NCBI GenBank assembly: GCA_023512835.1
Contig: CM042087.1
Span: 20,403,260 to 20,467,259 of the forward strand
Direction: 5' to 3'
From: Taxillus chinensis
Taxonomy: Eukaryota; Streptophyta; Magnoliopsida; Santalales; Loranthaceae
DNA length: 64,000 nucleotides
Shown here in pieces: positions 1 to 10,163 of this stretch (position 1 is the first letter of the stretch; every line of letters starts with the position of its first letter). Made by a program: the position numbers and the translations under genes. The notes under the pieces were generated by a model. The model made no database searches, had not been told where the DNA came from, and was given only the letters and a program-made list of their open reading frames with translations.

Positions 1-2
1 CA

Positions 3-1181
3 GCTCGTCAGTGGCAGGCCAGCCAGGCAGGATCTAGTCAGACCCGACCCCAGGGGAGGAGGCCGGAGCGGCAGCAGACCGAGGCTGGAGGCAACCTTAG
101 CGGGAAGCGTCCAGTGAGTGAGCCGACCAGTGGCACGGGCCAAGGGAGGGTGTTTGCGCTGGAGGCGACATACCAGGAGGAGGCTAAGCTACCACCCCCA
201 CCAGCTGAGGGTGGAGCAGGACCATCGGTGGTTAGAGGTACCCTCTTGATCTCCCGTACATTAGCTTCTGTTCTTTTCGATACGGGTGCATCATGTTCGT
301 TTGTTGCTGAGCTTGTAATAGACGGTTTGGGGTTAGCTTGTGTGGAGGCCGCGAGGCCCCTAGTTGTGGAGTCTCCGGTGGGAGGCATGATTGAGGTACG
401 GCGAGTGTGTCGTGGCTGTGTGTTAACCATAGGCGAGGTGGAGCTGAGTTTTGACTTGCATGTGATGCCTTTGAGGACGTTCGACCTGATCTTGGGTATG
501 GATTGGCTTATGGCTTTCCAGGCCAAGATAGATTGTTATCGGTGGCGTGTGACCTTCGTGACACCTGCAGGGACCTCTTGCACCCTGCAGGGGGAGTGGG
601 ATTGTGAGGCGAGTCGGGCCGGGCCAGTGTTGGACCAGTGGGGTGCCATTACCCACAGGTTAGCAGCCCTGACCTTTGCTGAGGAGGGTAAGGTGGAATG
701 GAGGGTGTGGCCCGCTGTTGTGGACCAATTTCAGGATGTTTTTCCTGAGCAGTTGAGGAGTTTGCCACCTAAGAGGAGTGTGGAGTTCACCATTGAGTTG
801 GTGCCGGGGACGGGTCCGATTTCCCAGGTAGCGTATCGTATGGGGCCAGCCGAGCTGAGGGAGCTGCAAAGGCAAATCAAGGAGTTGGTGGGTCAGGGGT
901 ATATCAGACCGAGTACCTCACCTTGGGGTGCTCCGGTGCTCTTTGCTAAGAAGGCTGATGGCACGCTTCGTCTCTGCATCGACTACAGGAAGCTCGAATT
1001 CGGTGATCGTGAAGAACAAGTACCCGTTGCCTCGGATAGATGACCTATTTGACCAATTGAGTGGGGCCCAGTGGTTTTCCAAGATAGATTTACGGTCGGG
1101 GTATCACTAGCTCAGGGTTAGGGAGGAGGACATCCCTAAGACGGCTTTTCGGTGCAGGTATGGGCATTATGAGTGGGTAGT
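3..1181 (+). pseudogene. Gag-protease linker, aspartic protease and start of RT (element A)
   Basis: The frame is open from base 3 to 1043. A polar gag tail leads into a retropepsin domain with the active-site stretch VLFDTGAS near base 275 and the later ILGMDWL motif near 490. The RT begins around 800 and includes the RLCIDYRKL motif. One extra C near 994 shifts the frame; reading continues in another frame through [12 protein letters not shown] and KIDLRSGYH to a TAG at 1108, which replaces a CAG expected from related copies. The RT is cut at 1181 by the solo LTR and resumes at 3602. The paralogous element C carries the same domains, which helped place the breaks. Confidence 0.9.
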
Positions 1182-2443
1182 TGTCACGCCCCCGAATTCC
1201 AGGGAACCCGGAACCGGGTACATGACTTCCCCTTGCCCGCACCCGAAAGGTCAAGGGGTTGGTGACTAGCACCAATAGAGACTACACCGCGGGTGCTGTC
1301 TCAAATATGCAACCCCGTACTCATACATCAAGGGTAATCCTGTACTTTCCCATATATCATCATGCATACAAAGAGTCAAACAATCATACGGACATCACAT
1401 CATACGAGTATGCAAATACTACGTCCACGGACCCATGTCCGGGATATCACATAAAACAATACGAATATAATCGGATCATACATCGAGTAGTGGGCGTCCT
1501 CCTGGAAGAAAGTCCTCCACTAGTCTCGGGTCACACCTGAAAAGGGTAAGCAACAAGTAGGGGTGAGCGACAAGCTCAGTAGGTGACCCTAACACTCCAC
1601 ATCATGCAACACAGATAAGTCTATACTATATGCTCAGTGTACTCGTGCACCGTGTAGTGTGCACAATCATCGGGACTCGGCCTGCAACAAACATCGGGAC
1701 AACTTGTCCACGATCCTCCATGGGATCCCGGCTCGAGCACTCGCCCCTAGCTCCACGAGCTCAACGGCTCAACTCAGGCCTTAGCTTGTCCACGCAATAT
1801 GCCCGGCCACGGGCCGCCACACAGGCCTGCCATCGGTTCATATGCTTGCCACGTCAACCACATAGCACCATCGGTGCATCACGGTGAGAACCCAAACAAG
1901 TCACGGAGTCCATGCCCCAATACCTCACATCAACATACTAACATTAGTATGGCATGTGATTCTCAACATTTCCTTTAGAATTGTAGCCAGTCTTCACAAG
2001 TAAATCCTCAACCCTTGATTTATGAAGGGAGTACTCATAGCAGCTATTTTCTTGAAATTAAAAGTCCCGGCATTGGGTTCCCTTATCATAAATAAGATAA
2101 TCTGATTTTTGGGGATTTTTCCGAGATGTCTAACCCCACTTTCCAAAAATTCACCACTACAAACTTTTGGATTTTTCCGAGATTTTACACTAAAACCCAA
2201 TTTTCACATTTTGAAATAGTGGGAATTAATTTTTCTAGTATTTTTCTTTGAATCCAAATGGGGGGTATTTCGTTATTTACATTGTAACTTAAGTATAATA
2301 CTTAAGGCATAATGGTTTACAATGTAAATGTCCAGTGCAGTGCAGTTGCACTGTAGCGGAACACTGTTTCACTCCTACGGATTTGATGCTTCGGACTAAT
2401 GCTACGGATCACTGTTTCACTGCTACGGATTTGATGCTGCGGA

Positions 2444-2646
2444 CTGATTACTCCGGACTACTGATCCGGACTAACTACTCCGGACTAACTCCTCCGGACT
2501 AACTACTCCGGACTACTGATCCGGACTAACTCCTCCGGACTAACTACTCCGGACTACTGATCCGGACTAACTCCTCCGGACTAACTACTCCGGACTACTG
2601 ATCCGGACTAACTCCTCCGGACTAACTACTCCGGACTACTGATCCG
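2444..2646. repeat. 41-bp tandem repeat rich in TCCGGACTA
   Basis: The phrase GACTACTGATCCGG recurs with a 41-bp period (ends at 2520, 2561, 2602 and 2643). Each unit is itself three copies of a 13-14-bp word containing TCCGGACTA, so the array is a higher-order repeat. It lies inside the solo LTR, downstream of its promoter in the LTR's own orientation. Confidence 0.9.
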
Positions 2647-2826
2647 GAAAACACTATTCACTTAGTCCGGAAAAACACTATCCACTTAGTCCAGAAACAC
2701 TATTCACTTAGCCCGGAAAAACACTATTCACTTAGCCCGGGAAAACACTGTTCACTTAGTCCCGGAAACACTATTCACTTAGCCTGGAAAAACACTGTTC
2801 ACTTAGCCCGGAAAAACACTGTTCAT
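2647..2826. repeat. About 25-bp tandem repeat (CCGGAAAAACACT-type)
   Basis: Seven to eight imperfect copies of a unit containing CCGGAAAAACACT followed by A/GTTCACTTAG. It begins directly at the end of the 41-bp array and shares its CCGGA word, so the two arrays probably grew from the same seed sequence. Confidence 0.85.
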
Positions 2827-3202
2827 CATCGTTTTTGCCAATTTTCTCAGCTAGAACGGCAACCCAGCAACCCCAAACACTCATAAACACATTTATTTTG
2901 ATATACACCCCATTACACGTCTTAAATAACTCTAAATTTCATGTAATCAACAGAAATACCTCTTTTATGCATTTAAATCACAAGATTCAACCAAAAATTG
3001 GGTTTCCCCCAAATCTTAAGGTTCACCCCCAAATTCCATGATTTCACCCAAATTAAGCATGCTAAGCCTACTATGAATCATATAAGGAGTTAGAATCACC
3101 TGCCTGGAAGATTCTTTGCGATCCACGAGCTCCAATCGCCTCAAAATCACCAAGAAAGCTCTTCACGCTCTTCACCTTCTCTCTCTCTCTCTCTTGCTCA
3201 AA

Positions 3203-3313
3203 CACGCACGCACCAATAATTGGAAATTAAAGAGGTAAGGCAGTTCTTGATTATATATATACCGTTGCCAATAATTGGCCTCCCAGCAATAATTGACCCG
3301 AACGCAATAATTG
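3203..3313 (-). promoter_or_regulatory. Solo LTR promoter with four CAATAATTG sites
   Basis: A TATA stretch occupies 3251-3260 and reads TATATATATAA on the minus strand. The 9-bp palindrome CAATAATTG occurs exactly at 3214-3222, 3269-3277, 3287-3295 and 3305-3313. The last three are exactly 18 bp apart and lie upstream of the TATA in LTR orientation. CAAT(A/T)ATTG is the classical binding site of class I HD-Zip transcription factors. A CT/GA-rich leader (about 3177-3194) lies downstream, as in the other LTRs here. That these sites regulate the LTR is inference. Confidence 0.65.
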
Positions 3314-3601
3314 ACCTCCCGAGGTCACGAACTCCAAATTGAGTCAAATTACTGTCAAAACGCTCGAAATAACGAGCACAACATTGTTCAGATATTATCA
3401 CACTCAAATGACTACTCAAACGCAAAGTCAACCAATAAACCCCAAAAAGTCAACAATCGGGTCAAACGGGGCCCCGACTTGAAATCGGGCCCAAGTACAG
3501 TCAAAATGCTCGCATCGACGGCTACACTACCATCCAGATAGTTACATTCCCATAGAATGACTATCTCTCAAAACTACCCAAATACGAGTCTTTACAGTAG
3601 T

Positions 3602-4475
3602 GATGCCTTTCGGGCTCACTAATGCGCCAGCAGTGTTCATGCATTTGATGAACCAAGTCTTTGCCCCATACTTAGACTCGTTCGTGGTGGTGTTTATCGA
3701 TGATATCTTGGTGTATTCTAAGACCGAGAAGGAGCATGTGGAGCACTTGGCAACAGTGTTGCAAACCTTGAGGGACCAGCAGCTGTTTGCTAAGTTTAGC
3801 AAGTGTGAGTTTTGGCTGCAGGAGGTTCACTTTCTTGGCCATGTGGTGTCAGCTGAGGGAGTCAGGGTGGACCCAGCCAAGATTGAGGCCGTGGCATCGT
3901 GGGCGAGGCCAACCAACGTTTTTGAGATCCGTAGTTTTCTTGGCTTGGCGGGGTACTATCGTCGTTTTGTAGAGGGGTTCTCCCGTTTGGCGGCTCCTAT
4001 GACGGCGTTGACTAGGAAAGGAGTGAAATTTGAGTGGACGGACAAGTGCCAGCAGGCGTTTGAGACTCTCAAAACCCGTTTGACCACTGCACCTGTGTTG
4101 AGGTTGCCTAGGGAGGATATTCCGTATGAGGTGTATTGTGATGCGTCCAGGGTTGGTTTGGGGTGTGTGCTTATGCAGGAGCACAGTGTGGTAGCTTATG
4201 GGTCAAGGCAGCTGAAGCCTCATGAGCAGAATTATCCTACTCATGACCTTGAGTTAGCGGCTGTTATCTTTGCCCTGAAGAGTTGGCAGCACTACCTCTT
4301 AGGGGAAAAGTTTGTGGTGTTCTAAGATCACAAGAGCCTTCAGTACATCTTTACTCAGAAGGACTTGAATTTGAGGCAAAGGAGATGGGTGGAGTATTTG
4401 CAGACCTTTGACTTTACTCTTGCCTATACCCCGGGCAAGGGTAATGTTGTGGCTGATGCATTGAGCGAGAAAAGG
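3602..4475 (+). pseudogene. RT palm/thumb and RNase H (element A, continued)
   Basis: The RT resumes after the solo LTR with [12 protein letters not shown] and the catalytic block [14 protein letters not shown] (FIDD in place of the usual YxDD). The connection domain carries [16 protein letters not shown]. RNase H starts near 4120 with YEVYCDAS and includes [20 protein letters not shown] at 4323-4325 interrupts it; the paralogous reading implies a serine TCA codon changed by C to A. Reading continues in the same frame through DHKSLQY and ADALS. This is the best preserved coding stretch of element A. Confidence 0.92.
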
Positions 4476-5582
4476 GAAAGCCGAGGTGGCCATGAGAGAG
4501 TGGAAGCCGATGGAGCGGTTGGCGACGTTACGAATGCCCTTGTTGCTCATGATGGTGGGACGGTCCTGAGTCCTTTGGTGGTTGTGCCCGAGTTGTACCA
4601 GCGCGTCCGGGAGGGACAGTTGGGTGACATTGAGTGTGAGGTTCTCCGTGCCCGTATTGAGGCCGGGGAGCTATCTGGGGACCGGACGAGGGGTCCCGAG
4701 CATGAGTTGTCATTTCAGGGGCAGTTGGTAGTGGCTTCTTCCTCCGGGATGAGGTGATGAGGGCGTTTCACCAATCTAGAGTTGCTGTGCATCCAGGGGG
4801 TACGAAGATGTATCATGCGCTTCGGGCACACTTTTGGTGGCCTGGGATGAAACGCGATGTGGCTGCCTTTGTTTCGCGGTGCCTCACGTGTCGGCCAGGT
4901 GAAGGCCGAGCATCGGCGGCCGGCGGGCATGTTACAGCCCTTGCCCATAGCGGAGTGGAAGTGGGACCATATAGCGATGGATTTTGTGATCGGTCTTCCA
5001 CCCACCACCTGGGAGGAAGGATATGATTTGGGTAATTGTGTATCGACTCACAAAGTCGGCCCATTTCCTGGGTCGTTCGCGAGCGGGACTCTATTGGGAC
5101 CTTGAGTCCTGTACATGAACGAGATTGTGAGATCGCATGGCGTACCCTCATCGGTTGTCTCGGACCGGGATTCGAGGTTCACTTCCCGTTTCGGGCAGGT
5201 TTGCCAGAGGCTATGGGGACCAAGCTTCACCCGAGTACAGCCTTTCACCCTGAGACTGACGGTCAGACTGAGTGGACGAATCAGACCATGGAGGACATGT
5301 TGAGGGCTTGTGTGCTAGATTTTGGGGGTTCGTGGGCAACTCACCTTCCTTTGGTGGAGTTTGCCTACAACAACAGTTATCAGGCATCCATTGGGATGGC
5401 TCCTTTTGAGGCGTTGTATGGACGGCCGTGTCGATCCCCTTTGTGTTGGACCGAGGTGGGGGAGACAGCTCTCTTGGGACCGCAGTTGGTTCAAGAGGCT
5501 ACTGAGAAGGTCAAGTTGATTCGTCAGCGTTTGTTGTCCGCTCTAGGTCGGCAAATCTTATGCGGATCAGCGACGGCGACCT
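4476..5582 (+). pseudogene. Integrase zinc-binding and catalytic core (element A), frameshifted
   Basis: A linker leads to the HHCC zinc-binding region (HQSRVAVHPGG, then CLTC near 4885), followed in shifted frames by [16 protein letters not shown] (first catalytic Asp), VVSDRDSRF (second Asp near 5160) and [15 protein letters not shown] (region of the catalytic Glu, near 5255). The core ends with AYNNSYQASIGMAPFEALYGR. At least four frame changes occur between 4890 and 5580, so no contiguous integrase is encoded. Confidence 0.88.
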
Positions 5583-5999
5583 TTGGAGTTTTCTGTTGGT
5601 GATCATGTGTTCCTTCGTGTCTCTCCACGTCGTGGACATCGACGGTTTGGGCGAGGTTCCAAGCTATCTCCGCGGTTTATTGGTCCTTTTGAGATTCTGG
5701 ATCGTGTAGGGCCTGTGGCCTACCGGGTTAGCGTTACCACCGCGGCCGAGTCGAGTGCACAACGTGTTTCACATGTCCCGCTGCGGAAGTATCACCCCGA
5801 CCCCACTCATATGATTGATTGGGGGAAATTGGACATTGAGGATGACATGTCCGTCATTGAGGCCCCTATCCGTATCCTGGATCGGCGAGAGAAGCTATTG
5901 CGTGGTCGTGCTATTCCTTTGGTTCGCGTGCTGTGGCAACACCGTGGTATTGAGGAGGAGACATGGGAACGTGAGTCCGTGATGCGTGAGCAGACCTGA
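5583..5999 (+). pseudogene. Integrase C-terminus with chromodomain-like tail (element A)
   Basis: Open for 138 codons. It begins with MEFSVGDHVFLRVSP (the GPY/F-type integrase tail includes GSKLSPRFIGPFEIL) and ends with a chromodomain-like segment, APIRILDRREKLLRGRA to HRGIEEETWERES. Chromodomains in this place target chromovirus integration to heterochromatin. Relative to element B (8065-8145), which ends EQYPELFEDKQS, the end of A has lost a short piece and stops early at 5996-5998. A middle section differs from element C by a local frame slip. Confidence 0.88.
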
Positions 6000-6370
6000 C
6001 TTGTTCGAGGACGAACAATCTTAAGCGTGGGAGGTGGTCATGGCCAAGGGATAGTGTTGTGTTTTCTTGTGATAGTGTTGTGTTTTCTTGTGATGTGTTT
6101 TCTTGTAGTAGTTGATGTATTTGTATTGTCTTTTAAAGACATGTGCTTAAATGTGATGTGCTTTGAGATGTGTATTCCTGCCATGCGGAAGTGTTGTGTG
6201 CATTATTGTGGTTATGGATTATGGTGGTACTGTTATGTGCTGTTGTGCTGTGTGTGGTGTATGACCCATTAGGGTGTTGTGGCTCGCCGTGTGGCAAATG
6301 GGTAGCTTGTGTTCGTTTTTCCTCTTATGTCATTTCTTTTCGAGGATGAAAAGTCTTAAGGGGGAGAGGA
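6000..6370 (+). other. 3' untranslated region and polypurine tract (element A)
   Basis: No coding signal. TG-rich sequence leads to AAGGGGGAGAGGA at 6358-6370, directly before the LTR. This purine tract is the expected primer site for plus-strand DNA synthesis. The same layout occurs in element B (8146-8480) and inverted in element C (12332-12660). Confidence 0.85.
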
Positions 6371-6539
6371 TGTAAGGACCCGTACCTTGAGTTAGTCGGT
6401 TTACCTCCTGGAGTAGAGTTTTTCTAGATTTTGACCTAGTAAATGGACTCCAATGAATTCACGTGCAAAAGGAAAGATGCTTAGAATGGTGTCCTCTATC
6501 TACCACAGAAGTTTCAGGCCAAATGGACATGTATGTGAG

Positions 6540-6671
6540 GTGCACGTGATATGGGTCCAATTCACGTGCAAGTGTAATTGTCTTCTAAATGATGCAAGGA
6601 GGCTAGGGGTGAAGTTTGAGAGCATTTGGAGTCCATATGGAGGTGCACGTGAATTGGGGAATTCACGTGCA
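6540..6671 (+). promoter_or_regulatory. Two CACGTG inverted repeats in the LTR U3
   Basis: The second repeat is perfect: TGCACGTGAATT (6644-6655), loop GGGG (6656-6659), then the exact reverse complement AATTCACGTGCA (6660-6671). The first, near 6541-6573, has the same arms with mismatches next to the loop. CACGTG is a G-box, bound by plant bZIP and bHLH factors, so these could be paired protein sites, a cruciform or an RNA hairpin. Equivalent repeats with different but still matching arms occur in other LTRs of the window. Confidence 0.75.
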
Positions 6672-6801
6672 AATTGGCGTGCGGGCATATTTTTGCATGG
6701 TTCCCTTGGTTTTGACATTCTAAGGAACTTTCTCCAAAGGACCATGTTGAAATTTTGAGTATTTTGGCCTATATGGGTGCGGAAAGGTGCTAACTTGTGT
6801 A

Positions 6802-6913
6802 ATCAAAACTACGTCGTTTTGATGCTTGGGATTCACTTAATCAAAACTACGTCGTTTTGATGTTGTGTTGTCTATATAAGGAGGAGAAGCCCTCTGTTTT
6901 AGGGTTAGGGTTT
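6802..6913 (+). promoter_or_regulatory. LTR core promoter: twin palindrome, TATA box, TTAGGG leader
   Basis: ATCAAAAC-N6-GTTTTGAT occurs at 6802-6823 and 6840-6861, start to start 38 bp. N6 is TACGTC, with an ACGT core. TATATAAG follows at 6873-6880, so transcription should start near 6905-6910, where TTTAGGGTTAGGG lies, followed by a GA tract (about 6933-6950). The same order recurs in four other Tekay-like LTRs and in the Athila-like LTR. Confidence 0.75.
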
Positions 6914-7474
6914 GTTGCTCCACCACCGTCGCAGAGAGAGAGAGAGGGAAGGAGAGCTCCTGGTTGCTGCTGGGCGTCTTGCGTGGGTGGTCGGTGACTC
7001 GTGGGTGGACGGCGTTCGACGTGGGATCGGGACTTTGCTTTGTGTTGTTGCGTTTTACTTGAGGTAGGGATTGTTCTTCCTAAATCCTCCTCTCGTCCTA
7101 GGGTCCTAGGGCAGAATATTATATTATTTATATGTAAATTCATATAGGTGTGACCTCCTATATGAATGTTGGCCTTCAATGGGGATTTTGGTGTTTCTGG
7201 TGTTTGTGTGATGCATGAAATGTGTTTGATAAAATGCCTGTACGACATGCCTGCTACATGTTTGATGAAATGCCTGTGTGAACTTAGCTGAGTGTATATG
7301 CCCATTAAGTGTTTGGTAATATGTCCGTGTGACTGGACTTGTGGTTTAGTGTATGTATGTATGCTGGATGTTTGCTCTATGGCCTGAATGGGTTTGTGCG
7401 CTTGTGAACGGGTGCTCACCAAGTGTTTGGTTGTATGCTTGAGTGACCATGTGTGTTGTGTGCTTGACTGTGGT

Positions 7475-7556
7475 ACTTGGCCTGAAGAGGCGGTTAAATC
7501 ACTTGGCCTGAAGAGGCGGTTAAATCACTTGGCCTGAAGAGGCAGTTAAATCACTT
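7475..7556 (+). repeat. 26-bp tandem repeat, three copies
   Basis: ACTTGGCCTGAAGAGGCGGT plus TAAATC starts at 7475, 7501 and 7527; the third copy has one substitution (CGG to CAG). It lies in the transcribed R/U5 side of the LTR, where other family members carry a 35-bp repeat instead. Confidence 0.9.
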
Positions 7557-8064
7557 GTGGTTAAAGTGTTAGCCTGTATGGCAGTGGAGGATTGTAAATT
7601 GTTGATGTGGTTGTTATTATGTTTGTTGAAATTATTGTAACACAACACTGCACTTGTACACATGGCGTGTAGATGCTAAGAACATGGGATGGGTTGGGGA
7701 GACATGATCCCTACTGAGCTGTGGTTGCTCACCCCTCCTACTGTGTTTGCTTTTTTTTCCAGGGACTTATAGGCGTTAGGTGGATACACCAAGGTGGAAG
7801 ACCTTATTTACTTTACTGTTTATGTTATTTTTATGGGAACTGATGTAACCCCAATGGGGATGGATTAAAAAGAGGACTTTGTAATAAAGACTGACTTTGT
7901 TATTGGTTTGTGGACAGCTTTGATGGACCTTATTTTTCTTGAATGTGTTGTGAAAGTTTTAAAATGTTAAATTCTTGATTTGTATCCTTACCCCTTTGCC
8001 CTCCGTGTGGGTAAAAGGGAAGTCACGTACCGGTTTCCTCAGGTTGGAAATCCGGGGCGTGACA

Positions 8065-8145
8065 GGCATTGAGGAGGAGACATGGGAACGTGCGTCCGTG
8101 ATGCGTGAGCAGTACCCAGAGTTGTTCGAGGACAAACAATCTTAA
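8065..8145 (+). pseudogene. Chromodomain end of pol (element B fragment)
   Basis: An 81-base remnant reads IEEETWERASVMREQYPELF through to a TAA at 8143-8145. It is the C-terminal end of the integrase/chromodomain region and preserves the true stop that element A has lost. Its left edge is the junction with element A's LTR. Confidence 0.85.
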
Positions 8146-8480
8146 GGGTGGGCGGCAGCTATAGTGATGTGCTTTCTTGTAATTGGTTATTTATGATTTG
8201 GTGTATTTGTATTGTCTTTTAGAGATGTGTATTTATATTTGAGATGTGTTCTGAGTTGTGTATTTGTGACATGCGGGATGTGTTATATGCGTTGTGATGT
8301 GTGTGATTATGGATTGTGGTGGTGTTTTGTTGAGTTTGCGGACGTATGTCCTGTTTTGTGCTCTGTGCGGTGTATGACCCATTTGGGTGTTGTGGCTTGC
8401 CGTTTTGCAAATGGGTAGCTTGTGTTTGTTTTTCCTTGCATGTTTCTTTTCGGGGATGAAAAGTCTTAAGGGGGAGAGCA

Positions 8481-10163
8481 TGTAATGACCTGTGTTTTCA
8501 GATGTGTGGAGTTAGTCACAGTTTTGCCTTTTGAGTGGCAATTTTCTAGTTTTTGGGGAACTTCTACTCATGGACTTCAGCCAAATCATTTTATTTGCCA
8601 AATAGGGAACTTTTGATGAAAGAGGGCAGCCTAGGGAGACAGAAATAGAGTGCACATCATATGGGGCATTATGACGTGCAAGGATATTATCGTATGCCTG
8701 GCTTTCTACATGATGCAAGGAAGCTTAGGGTAGAATTTCACAGCATTTGGAGCTGCACGTCATATGGGGATATGACGTGCATTATGGCATGCAGCCATAT
8801 TTTTGCACCATCACCTTGGTTTTGTTATTCTAGTAATCTTTTTCCAAAGGGGCATGTTAGAATTATGGATATTTTGTTGTGTGTGGATGCAGGAAGGTCG
8901 TAGCTTGTTCCATCAAAACTATGTCATTTTGATGCTAGAGTTTACTTAATCAAAACTATGTTGTTTTGATTATCTGGGTGTCTATATAAGAGGTGGAGGA
9001 TTCTTAGGTTTAGGGTTCTTCTTTTGGCTAGCCATTGCAGCCATCGCAGAGAGAGAGAGAGAGGGAATGAGAGCTTCTGGTTGCTGCCGGAGCGTCTTGC
9101 ATGGGTGGACGGCGTCCAGCGTGGGAATGAGAAGGATTTTCTTTGAGGTAGAGGTTCTATCTTCTTGTATCTAATCCGAGGTTAGGCCCTGCGGTGGATT
9201 GACTGTTGAGTTATAGTGTTATATATATATTAGATATATGTAAATTCATATAGGTGTGACCTCCTATATAAATGTTGGCCATCAATGGCATATTGTTGTG
9301 TTTGATATTAAGCCTGTGTGGCTACGCATGTTAGGTGTTTGGTTTTAAGCCTGTGTGGCTGGGTTTCTGAGCCTGTGATTGTATACGTGCTAAGTGTTTG
9401 ATGTTATGCATGTGTGACTATGCAGATTAAGTGTTTGATGTTATGCTCATGCAACTATGCGGATTATGTGTTTGATGTTATGCCTTTGTGGCAATGTAAC
9501 TAATTATGTTGGCTGTGTGGTGCCTGAGAGGTCAGGGCAATGTTTGTAATCGTGGATATGTTATCTTGTGTGACTAAGCCTGAGAGGCTGTGAATATGCT
9601 GGCCTGTGTGGCGCCTGAGAGGCTGTGGATATGTGAGCATGTGGCTACGGTAACGGTTGTACCTGTTCCGTGACTTGTGGATTGATACTCAACTGTGGAA
9701 TATAACCGGTTTATATCTTATTGTCACTACACAGCACCTGTGCACATTCTCATGTAGATGCTAGGAATATGGGATGGGTTGGGGAGACATGATCCCTACT
9801 GAGCTGTGGTTGCTCACCCCTCCTACTTTGATGTGTTTTCTTACAGGAACCTACTGGCGTTAGGTGGGACCCCAAGTGGAAGACCATATTTGTTTTATTG
9901 TTTCTTTTCAATTATGTTATTTTGTGGGAACTGATGTAGCCTCAATGGGTAGATGTTGTAAAAGGGTTTTGACTAATAAAGACATGTTTGGTTGTAAACA
10001 TTGTGGCTTGAATTTTAATAAAGACATTTGATTTATAACTTAGTATCTGTTGTGATCTTGTACAATGCTCTGCGAGGGAAGTTGTATATCTACCCCTTGC
10101 CCACCGGGTGGGTTAAGGGAGTCACGAACCGGTTTCCTCGGGTTGGAAATCTAGGGCATGGCA
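8481..10163 (+). repeat. 3' LTR of element B (1,683 bp)
   Basis: It starts TGTAATGACC after the polypurine tract. The U3 resembles solo LTR D (16722-17110) more than the LTR of A: both carry the CACGTCATAT form of the inverted repeat. The middle contains short degenerate words of the GCCTGTGTGGC type but no strict array. GGATGGGTTGGGGAGACATG near 9769 is shared with A, D and, inverted, C. Confidence 0.92.
8645..8990 (+). promoter_or_regulatory. LTR B promoter: inverted repeats, twin palindrome, TATA
   Basis: A perfect inverted repeat sits at 8754-8781: TGCACGTCATAT, loop GGGG, ATATGACGTGCA. A weaker partner lies near 8652-8681. Promoter palindromes ATCAAAAC-N6-[A/G]TTTTGAT start at 8912 and 8949 (37 bp apart); their inner bases have drifted to TATGTC and TATGTT. 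TATATAAG ends at 8990. Compared with LTR A, the arms of the inverted repeat changed at three positions on both sides, so complementarity was kept. Confidence 0.72.

Larger units (their letters stand above)
1182..3596 (-). mobile_element. Solo LTR, about 2.4 kb, in the RT of element A
   Basis: The 2,415-bp insertion begins TGTCACGCCC and ends TTTACA, so it has TG...CA ends, and is flanked by the perfect 5-bp duplication GTAGT (1177-1181 and 3597-3601). Removing it restores the RT reading across the site. It has no pol coding. TGTCACGCCC at the left matches the reverse complement of the 3' end of the Tekay-like LTRs in this window (GGGCGTGACA), so it is a minus-oriented LTR of a related family left by LTR-LTR recombination. 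Its promoter block lies near 3203-3313 and two tandem arrays lie downstream of it. Open frames at 1259-1887 and 2835-3041 have no recognisable domain. Confidence 0.93.
1..8064 (+). mobile_element. Tekay-like Ty3 chromovirus, element A (3' part)
   Basis: Partial LTR retrotransposon: end of gag, protease, RT, RNase H, integrase and a chromodomain-like C-terminus, then a polypurine tract and one LTR at 6371-8064. The domain order is that of Ty3 elements, and the chromodomain-like tail points to the chromovirus clade. The 5' LTR and most of gag lie before the window. The coding region has a frameshift near 994, stops at 1108 and 4323, several integrase frameshifts and a 2.4-kb solo LTR at 1182-3596, so it cannot be autonomous. 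Sequence from 8065 onward is the pol tail of another, similar element, so A most likely inserted into element B; GGCAT (8065-8069) would then be one TSD copy and the other lies outside the window. Confidence 0.9.
6371..8064 (+). repeat. 3' LTR of element A (1,694 bp)
   Basis: It starts TGTAAGGACCCG right after the polypurine tract and ends GGGCGTGACA at 8064. It contains two inverted-repeat blocks (6540-6671), two promoter palindromes and a TATA box (6802-6880), a TTTAGGGTTAGGG stretch, a GA tract and a 26-bp repeat (7475-7556). The first 400 bp (U3-like) differ from element C's LTR far more than the 3' end does. Confidence 0.93.
8065..10163 (+). mobile_element. Tekay-like element B, 3' remnant
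   Basis: The last 27 codons of pol, a 3' untranslated region with polypurine tract AAGGGGGAGAGCA (8468-8480) and a full LTR at 8481-10163. The sequence is clearly related to 5944-8064 but differs throughout, so it is not a simple duplication of A. Its upstream part should lie before the window, on the far side of element A. The LTR ends GGGCATGGCA, where TGACA has decayed to TGGCA; TTCGT (10164-10168) may be its TSD copy. Confidence 0.85.

Noticed and set aside
38..526. Minus-strand frame of 162 codons
   Set aside because: Antisense shadow of the protease of element A; the same shadow appears opposite the protease of element C at 15536-15961.
1259..1887. Two plus-strand frames (1259-1540 and 1630-1887) in the solo LTR
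   Set aside because: They lie in LTR sequence with no recognisable motif; coding is not supported.
6898..6913. TTTAGGGTTAGGGTTT as an interstitial telomere repeat
   Set aside because: Only about two units, repeated at the same leader position in several LTRs; a promoter or leader motif is more likely.
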